A stretch of 64,000 nt of DNA. Source: Turbatrix aceti (taxonomy: Eukaryota > Nematoda > Chromadorea > Rhabditida > Panagrolaimidae). The stretch lies in NCBI GenBank assembly GCA_963969345.1, contig OZ017769.1:2361600-2425599 (forward strand), written 5' to 3'. A program made the position numbers and the translations under genes. Below the pieces are notes generated by a model. The model was not told the DNA's origin and ran no database searches. It saw nothing but the letters and a program-made list of their open reading frames with translations. Positions 56,701 through 64,000 of this stretch are shown here, piece after piece; positions within the stretch are counted from its first letter, which is position 1; each line of letters begins with the position of its first letter.

Positions 56701-58900
56701 ACTATGCGTGATTTTGCGCGACTTACATGCACACGAACGACGAAGCGAACGAACAACAACGCCGGATGGTACCTACCTAGGGGGGGGGGTGGCCAGCTGA
56801 CTGACTTAATCCTCGAGTTGGGGGGACTTTAGGGGCATTATATTGCTTACGTTTAAAAAATAACTACGAATTAGGACCTCAAAGATTATTTAGGTGGACG
56901 AAAATTTTTTTGATAATTTTTGCTGCATTTGAGTAGGAAATTTGACCAAATAATGAAAAAATTCCGAAATCTAAAAAAATTAATTTGAATTGGTTTTGGG
57001 TGCAAAATTCGGCGAAAATTAGTGTTTCTACTGTAAATTGCCAAAAAAAGTATCTGAAAAAAATCATTTCGATTTTTGCCAATTTTACAGTAGAAAAACT
57101 AATTTTTGTTTTTTTAACGGATTTTACAACCAAAACTGACTGCTGCAGAAAAAAATTGCACATCAATATTTTTTTGCTACTATTTTTCGATAGTTATCAA
57201 TTTTTCAATGTTTTTGAAATTTTGCAAAAAAAATAAAAATATGCAAATTTCAATGATCGTAAATCAGTCAAATGAGGTGTTTTGAAAATTATGTTTTTCA
57301 CATATTTATATTTTTGTTTGTTACCCAAAATGCCTCAAAAAAAATATCGAAACACCAAAAAACTTGTGCAGCAAAAAAACTTTGCTTGTTTGCAGAGCAG
57401 AATTTGATCTTTTTTTGCGGGATCAATCACCTTGGACAACAAAGGGAAGCGGAGACAAAAACAAGCTTGAGACGAACGATTAACTTGAGGGTGGAGAGCG
57501 AGGGAGGCTACGTAGTCCTTGTGACTGCTTCCTACCGTCGTAAACACATTTGAACATCCCCAGAATTCGACGGAAAAAAACATTGAAGGACCACAAGATC
57601 ATCAAAGTTTTTTTTTAGTTTTTTTTGGGCCTAAAAAACATGGAAAAAGAGGGAGATCACTCGGATCAATTTTTTGAGAGGCAATACAGAAAGTAGGCGC
57701 TATCGGGTGAAAAAAAATTAGTCGCATTGGTCCGAGTCCGACGTGGGAATGTGTATACATCGCCCCGAGACGGTGGCTGTATAGGAAGAGCAGCAGTGTT
57801 ACAAACGGGAATTTTTGATGATTAAAGATTTTGCGATTTTGCAGGACAAAATTGGAAAATTGATGACACTGTACTTTAAGGGGGGTTTTTGGAGCGGTTT
57901 TTGGACGATGCAAAACCGATTTGAGCGAATTAAGATTAGAATAACAACAAAAATTTTGTGGGTTTTTTGACGCTATTACATCCACGAAAAAAATTTATTC
58001 GAAAATGTTTATCATCAAAATTTTTTTGAACTTTTTTTGAAATCCTTTACAAATATTTGGAAACTAAAAGTTTTAGACGCACTTTTATTTTCCTAATATT
58101 TTTTTTCTATTGTTTAAAAATTTTTTGTGCGCTTGAAAGATGCGAAAAATAGCTTCAGGCAACAAAGCAACCGGGTACGCATTTTTACGCAGCATACGTG
58201 ACCTCACGCGGCGCAAGCGCAACGGACCGTGACCTCCAGCTGACTATCAGGGAAGTGATGCAGCACGGCGTGTGGTCCCTAGGGTCAAAAGCAACTTTCT
58301 TTTGTCTTCAAAATTAAAAAAAAAAAATTTTCGAATTTTTGACCAACAAAATAATAAATATTTAAATCATTGATCGCCTGGTTTGAAAAAAAAGTTGGTC
58401 ATTAACAAAAAAAAATTTTTAACGAAGCAAAAGGGGTGAAACGAAAAACGTCGTAACAGATCGATGAAGGAAGGAAAAAAAAGAAAAACAACAGTCGACA
58501 ATCGCACGTGCGCGAGTCCGTAGATGGGAAAAACTCACGCACGCAGAACATGCCGATTGCAAGTACACGTCACAGAGCAGGAGAAGCAAACCAGTCTACG
58601 CGCACCGAAAAAAAAGTTTTAGCAGAAAAAAAAAGGTAAAAGATCTCTGGAAAATTCTGTGATACCGCAGATCACGCAAACTGCGCGTGAGCGGACATCA
58701 GCGAATAACGGCATGGACCGTGACGAGGATATGAAAAATGTAAGAATCCGGTGAACGACGAAAAGTGACCAAAACTGACCACTGGGCCGCTTTTATACTC
58801 CTTGCTTTCCAGAGTGACCGGAATTTTCTCGGATGCCGGATTTTTCTAGAATTTTGCGGAAAAATTGTTTTCGAAGTGACAGATGATGAAATTTGCTAGT
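53784..58900. other. no gene seen
   Basis: The first ~600 bases are GC-richer and probably contain the promoter and 5' UTR exon of the minus-strand helix-turn-helix gene. The rest has many short open frames of low complexity, a (GTAA)n run near 56473-56490, a (GTTC)n run near 55866-55895, and no supported exon. Confidence 0.4.
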
Positions 58901-61900
58901 CTTTGTATTTATTTGTCTTTCGAAGAAATCTTTGTTTGCAGTTGTATAGCTCATTTGCGTTCGGCGAAAATTCCAGAATCACCGGTCGGTCAGCGCGGCG
59001 CTCGATTGGCTTTTACAAGCGGCGAGAGGAGAATATTCGCGAAAAGTCGAGTACTTAGCTGGCACTAAAGAGACGATGAAAAAAAATCAAGTGCACAAAA
59101 AAATTAAAAAAAAATTAATTTTGCTTAATTTTTTTTATTAAATTTTTTTATAATCTAGTATTTATTTAAAATTTAATAAGTTTTTTACTTTTTTTTAAAT
59201 TTTGTTTTTCATCTGCATCGAGCATTTTTTCTGATACCATTTTTTTTCTTGTTCATTTGTTTGAACAAACAAAAACCCAAGTTGTCTGTTTTTCTTGTCG
59301 TCCATCAAGTGCATCCATCAACCACGTGGTGGCGTAAGCAGAAAAATAAATCATCACGCTACCTGTCTGGTTTTCATACCGCATCAATTATTTTATCTAT
59401 ATTTTTTTCCTGCCATGTACTGGAAAAAACTCCTTTTTTGTCACTTTACGACCGTTTTTTTTTCGTGTTTACGATAGATACATGCGACAGTACGTACGCA
59501 TGTATTGAATCATCGATTTATTCAGTACAACACAAAAATCGTTTCTTTTTTTTTTCCTTTTTTTGTCAACGTCACATTGAATTTGGTAAAACATCAGTTT
59601 TTTCACATCAGGTGCATCCAACTACCATTGTAATATCATCAGTCGTCGGGGGGGAGGGGGGGGCAGGAGCAGGAAGGACAAGACAACACACAAGATCAGA
59701 GCGAAAGTCACTTTGTTTTACAATGATGAAAATTTGTGTCACTTTTTTTCATTGTTTTATTTGCAATGATTTAATTAAAAGTGTAGTTTGTACAACATTA
59801 CGTTTATTGGGTGGACGTTGCGATTTTTTAAAGGTTTGAAAATGAGCCAAGTTACAGGGGACTAAAAAACTAAAAAAAAACTGTCCATTTGAAAATGAAT
59901 CAAAAATGATAAACAGAATTCGAATTTCAAAAAAAGACAAAAAATTCAACTTACAACAAAAAAATACAAAATTCAAAACAAAAAATGTTTTTCATTCAAA
60001 ACAGAATAAAATCTGCAGATAGATTACGATAACAACGATCAACATTAAAATTTCTTATCTCACAAAATTTTTTAAATCGATAATCGTTTTTTTATAAAAG
60101 TTTAAAAAAGTGTAAAAAATAATGAAATTTCTGCACCTATTTTTTTTGCACTTTCGGACTTTGTCATCATTGCACCAGGTGATCTCTCTTGCTATCTCTC
60201 TCTCCCCCGTCTCCCTGGCCACAGGCTCCGAGAAAAATGAAAATAGTTGTTGTTTTCGTGATTGTCAGTCGTCTTCGTCCTCGTACTCGCTTTCGTCGTC
60301 CTCGTCGTCGTCGTCGTTGTCCGGAGAAGGAAAAGGAGAAAAAAAAGTCATTCAATGGGAACAAATCGACGACCAAACCCAGGTAGTCGATGTCACGTTT
60401 ATTTCCGTGACAGTCGTACCCGGTGTCGATGAAAAAAAAAGATGTTAGGAGAGAGAGAGAGAGATCATTGGGCACTACTTGATCGCATCATCGATGATCA
60501 TCAGTCGTATCGGACGGATGGATGACAGTGCCGTAAATGAAAAGATGCGTGCGTGCACGCAGGTTGCTGGGCATCGAACAACTTGGTGCTCGATGGCTTG
60601 TGTTATCGTAAAGAACAGTGGTTAATCAGAACTGACTGGAGAAAAAAACTTGAGAAATTTTTTTTGTAGCATTAATTTTTTTTCATCGGAAATGCAATTT
60701 TTAAAAGTAAAAAAAAATTGTTCGCAAGTTTGTTTTTTGTAAAAAATTGATTTTTTTGCAATTTGACTACAAAAGATCAAAGAAAAATTTTTTGAAAAAA
60801 ATTTTCGTTTAAGTCACAAATTTGGTTATAAAATGATTTCGACGAAATAATTTTTTTTTTAATGTGTAAAACCTCAAAAATTATTTTTTTTCTGAAAAAT
60901 CTGTTTTTGGTATTTCAAAAAAAAATTTTATTTGAAAAATAATATTTTTATTATAATCATTATAATATATTATAATCAGTCGCCGAACAAATTTTTGACA
61001 AAAAAATTATAACACCCAAAAAATTCTTTTCATCGATTTTAATGTCATTTTTTTTGTTTCTCAAATTGGTGCCACCGATTACCAAAATTCATCAATCTGC
61101 TCAAAATGCACGTGATCGTATACAAATTTTATCTCCACAAAAAAATTGTCTCCGTCTGTCCACCTGGAATGCATTACAAAGTTCTTCTCCACCCAAAACA
61201 AAACGCTCGTTACACTGATTGAACAATTTTTTTCATTTATATCGACATCAACATCGGCTGTCGACCGTCGAGCAAGGCGATGAACTGACGATCATGTCTG
61301 TCTTCTGTCCTGTCCTTTTTTCGTTCAACGTCATAAACAGCAAAAAAAGTGCAACGGACGATGAAGGTGATGATTTTTGTTGTTATTGCTTGCTTCTTTC
61401 CATGCTTTTTTTTCCACCTCGACATCGAGCATGGAGCAATCAGTCATCATCGCGAAAATCGTTACAGCGTCTCGGACGTAGCCTATCGGTGATCAATCAC
61501 CGCCAACCATCGAGGAAGAGAAAATGGGAATAAATGTTATCGCAGAGCCAAAACAAAGCCAAAACAAACACTCATCAAGAAAATAAACGTGCGTGCACGT
61601 GTGAACAGGACAATCAACCGGGCTTGGCTTCTTCAGGCCTGAGGTCTCGTCTGGGTGCGCGCGCCTGCTTGTTTTGACTGGGGCTGCCATAATGTTTGAT
61701 CGGTGGCCGGACGTGTAGGAAAGCAAAGACAAACGAGAGCACACCTGGGTTACACACTTTTATTTAAAAATAGTAATTTTTCAAATGAACAAACAAACAA
61801 ACAATTAATTATTATTTCGGTTCCATCAAACACATTCGCATCAATTTGCACGAAAAACATGATTGTTTTTGTACGCCACTTTGAGACGCACATGGTGGAT

Positions 61901-62924
61901 GTCGATTAACTGCAATGAATGTGACGTATTGTTTTTCTGCGAGTTCTAATTTTGACTACGTTTTATGCACCATAGACTTTGATCGCTTCGATTGGAAAGG
62001 TGAAAAATAGTTCGTCCGTCGAGAAGTGAACTACCGGGTAGAATTTTTGTTAGTTAATCAAAAGTGAGCATGGACTATTTTTGGGGAAAGGGTAGGAGAC
62101 AAATTTAATCAGATGAAAAATATAAGTACATTTTTGAACAAGAACTCCAAAGTCTAAAAAAAACTCAAAAAAATACTACGATTGTAAAAAAAACAACTTT
62201 CTTCGAAACTTTGACAGAAGTTGCTGTTTTGATTTTCAGTTCGTTTCAATCTCACAATTTTTTTCAGTCAAATTTTTTTTTAATCGGATGCAAAAAAATT
62301 TCAACACAAAATAAAAAAAAGCTTGATTTGAACGTTAACAGATAAATTTGCATAAAAAATCTATATTTTGCCGTTAATGATTCTGCAATATCGAGTCGTC
62401 AAAAAGTTCCACAACATTATTGTTTTTTGTGTCACCAAAATCCAGAGTTTGCATCATCACACCGAATCTCACCATTTTTGTGTTTTTTTCCCAAAAATCT
62501 GCAAAAATCGTGAACAATTTATCGTTTTTGTCCAAACAAGTCCAATGACGCAGGTTTTACGAAACAAACAATAAGTTTTTCACAAATGTCACCAGGTCGC
62601 ACTTTTCTGAAACGACGGACACTACATGAAAGGGTCAGCTTTTTTTCACGTGAATGCAAAAAAAAATAAGGCGAGGCCGCAGCAAAAAAATTGCATTGGA
62701 AAAAAATTACAAAAGCAGCTTGAAAAAATAGGTTTTTCGACTTTTCGAATCCTATTTATCATCTCATCCTTCCCTCATTACAACTTTCCAGCCAAGTTTA
62801 GTACATTTTTTATTTTACAAAAAAACGAAGAGAAAAACGCAACATTCAATCCATTCAATCGAAAACAAAACTTTGACAAAAAGACGGGAATAAAGAAACG
62901 GGGATTGAAAAAGTTCTCCTCACA
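58901..62924. other. no gene seen; low-complexity spacer
   Basis: AT-rich with a (TCG)n microsatellite near 60284-60320 and (GA)n near 60449-60462. Open frames at 59249-59839 and 60122-60448 lack any domain or splice-consistent structure. May be intron or upstream sequence of neighbouring minus-strand genes. Confidence 0.4.
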
Positions 62925-63027
62925 TTAGTAGTGCGTGCGAAGGATCTGTCGCCGATCCGTGTCGTGGCCATCGTAAAAACGCTGACTGTAATCATGACTC
63001 CGTGGTGTACCGCCGAAAGCCAGACGA
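62925..63027 (-). CDS. possible terminal exon of a minus-strand gene
   Basis: After a TGCCCAG acceptor the minus strand reads RLAFGGTPRSHDYSQRFYDG and on to RRQILRTHY-stop, with GC-rich coding-like composition in an AT-rich setting. It needs phase 2 entry, which the exon at 63831-63909 does not supply directly, so it is either a separate gene, an alternative last exon, or has an unseen partner exon. Confidence 0.4.
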
Positions 63028-63751
63028 CTGGGCATAGGGTGAATCAAGAAGAAGTTGAAAAATGGATGTAACGGAAACGAACTGAACTAACAGACTTGAA
63101 CGCTTTTATACAATTTTGAAGGAAAAATTTGCATTGTTTGCAAGACACGTTGCTCAAAATTAAAATCTCTGTGCATGAGTGCGAAATCTGCATCGACCCA
63201 AATTCGTTTCGAAAGACCGAGTTTACTTGACAAAACATTTTTTGAACACTGAATTTTTTTCAGTTTCGAAAAAATACATTTTTTCGAAACCGAAAATTTC
63301 ATTTTTTCCCAAAAAATCGGAAATAGTTTTTTGGAAAAACTTTTTTCCAAAAAAATCCCAAAGAAAAGTTAATAAAAAATTTTTTGCATTTTTTTTCAAT
63401 TTTTGAAATTGTAAATTTTGAAAAAAAAATATTTATTTATCATTTTTTTCTCACTTTGGATAATTCTGCAAAACAGTTTTCCTTATTTTGACTTTTTTTT
63501 TATGTTTAAAGTTACCAATCACCCCAGAATCCAAAATCCACATCGTTCCACCGATTCAGCGCAGGAATCTCGCCATTTTTTGTTTTTCTTTTCAAAAACC
63601 CGCCAAGAAATGCACTTTATTGCTTTTGTCCAAACAAGTTCGATGACGCAGGTCAGACGGACACTACCTAAAAAGGTACGCCTAGTGAGTGGTCAGCTTT
63701 ATTTCACGTGAGCAAAAACAAGAGACAGCCAAGTTGAGTAGATGATCACTG

Positions 63752-63909
63752 TCATTCTTCTTCTTCTTCACCTGTCTAAAAATCATGAAATCACGAAATA
63801 TGAACGAATGTAAAAATTGTAAAAAATTACCTTCGTTTTGCTATAATACTCTTCATTGTTGATCTTTCTCATGCCACAATTCAGAATCATCGAAACGACG
63901 AATACAAAA
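63752..63909 (-). CDS. 3' end of a minus-strand membrane protein gene running off the window
   Basis: Exon 63909-63831 (phase 2 entry) reads FVFVVSMILNCGMRKINNEE then YYSKTK: the end of a hydrophobic segment followed by a basic tail. It splices (GTAATT...TTTTTAG, 55 bases) in phase 0 to 63775-63752, which encodes TGEEEEE and TGA. Most of the gene lies beyond 64000. The family is unknown. Confidence 0.55.
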
Positions 63910-64000
63910 CTGAAAAAAAATAAATTAGTTTCAAAAAACCAATTTTTGGGGCTAAAAACTGGTCTAAAAGTTTTAAAAATGAAAATTTAGTGTTTTTTGA

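Noticed and set aside
59249..59839. 196-codon plus-strand open frame
   Set aside because: Long Phe/Ser/His-rich runs from T-tracts, no family features, no supporting neighbours.
60122..60448. Ser-rich secreted protein candidate ending DVTFISVTVVPGVDEKK
   Set aside because: The Ser run is a TCG microsatellite and the upstream 'signal peptide' is a T-tract translation; no splice or homology support.

Overview
The window is eukaryotic nuclear DNA, most likely from a nematode. The genes have many short introns (about 45-60 bases) with T-rich TTTTCAG acceptors and GTGAGT/GTAAGT donors. Coding exons are GC-richer than the very AT-rich spacers. The gene content also fits: a membrane UDP-glycosyltransferase, a 341-residue 7-transmembrane receptor of chemoreceptor size, and a local expansion of TPR proteins. 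The species call is inference; no rRNA or tRNA gene was seen. Exon structures were read by eye from splice signals, reading phase and paralogue comparison.

Layout. 1-8.5 kb, minus strand: a partial OTU-protease gene with a duplicated Lys-rich exon, then a Mutator-like transposase gene with an FLYWCH-type zinc finger. The 4.1 kb intron of the transposase gene holds two long inverted-repeat elements and a hAT MITE. 9-10.7 kb: tandem repeats and a copied exon fragment of the gene at 19 kb. 11.0-15.1 kb, plus: a single-pass membrane protein built from tandemly duplicated phase 2-2 exons, one of them split by nested hAT elements. 15.4-18.2 kb, minus: an unrecognised secreted or type I membrane protein. 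18.7-20.8 kb, plus: a tail-anchored coiled-coil protein. 21.5-22.3 kb, minus: a small Cys-rich membrane protein. 22.3-32.8 kb: gene-poor, with a hAT MITE and a nested element series (a long inverted repeat, then a TTAA-type foldback element, then a hAT MITE).

32.8-34.5 kb, plus: a complete UGT. 34.9-51.5 kb, plus: four tandem TPR genes (A-D) with the same eight-exon layout and a shared upstream block. Between B and C lie a GATC-rich hAT element and a minus-strand 7TM receptor. Intron 5 of gene D has grown to 4.8 kb by tandem copies of a 1.3 kb satellite. 52.4 kb: a UGT pseudogene. 53.5 kb, minus: a short helix-turn-helix (DUF4817-like) gene. 54-63.7 kb: essentially no coding sequence. At the right edge is the 3' end of a minus-strand gene.

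The genes do not form one pathway. The main themes are tandem duplication (the TPR family, exon duplication in two other genes) and nested transposons whose target-site duplications can be read directly, in two cases against an undisturbed or frame-restoring site in the same window.
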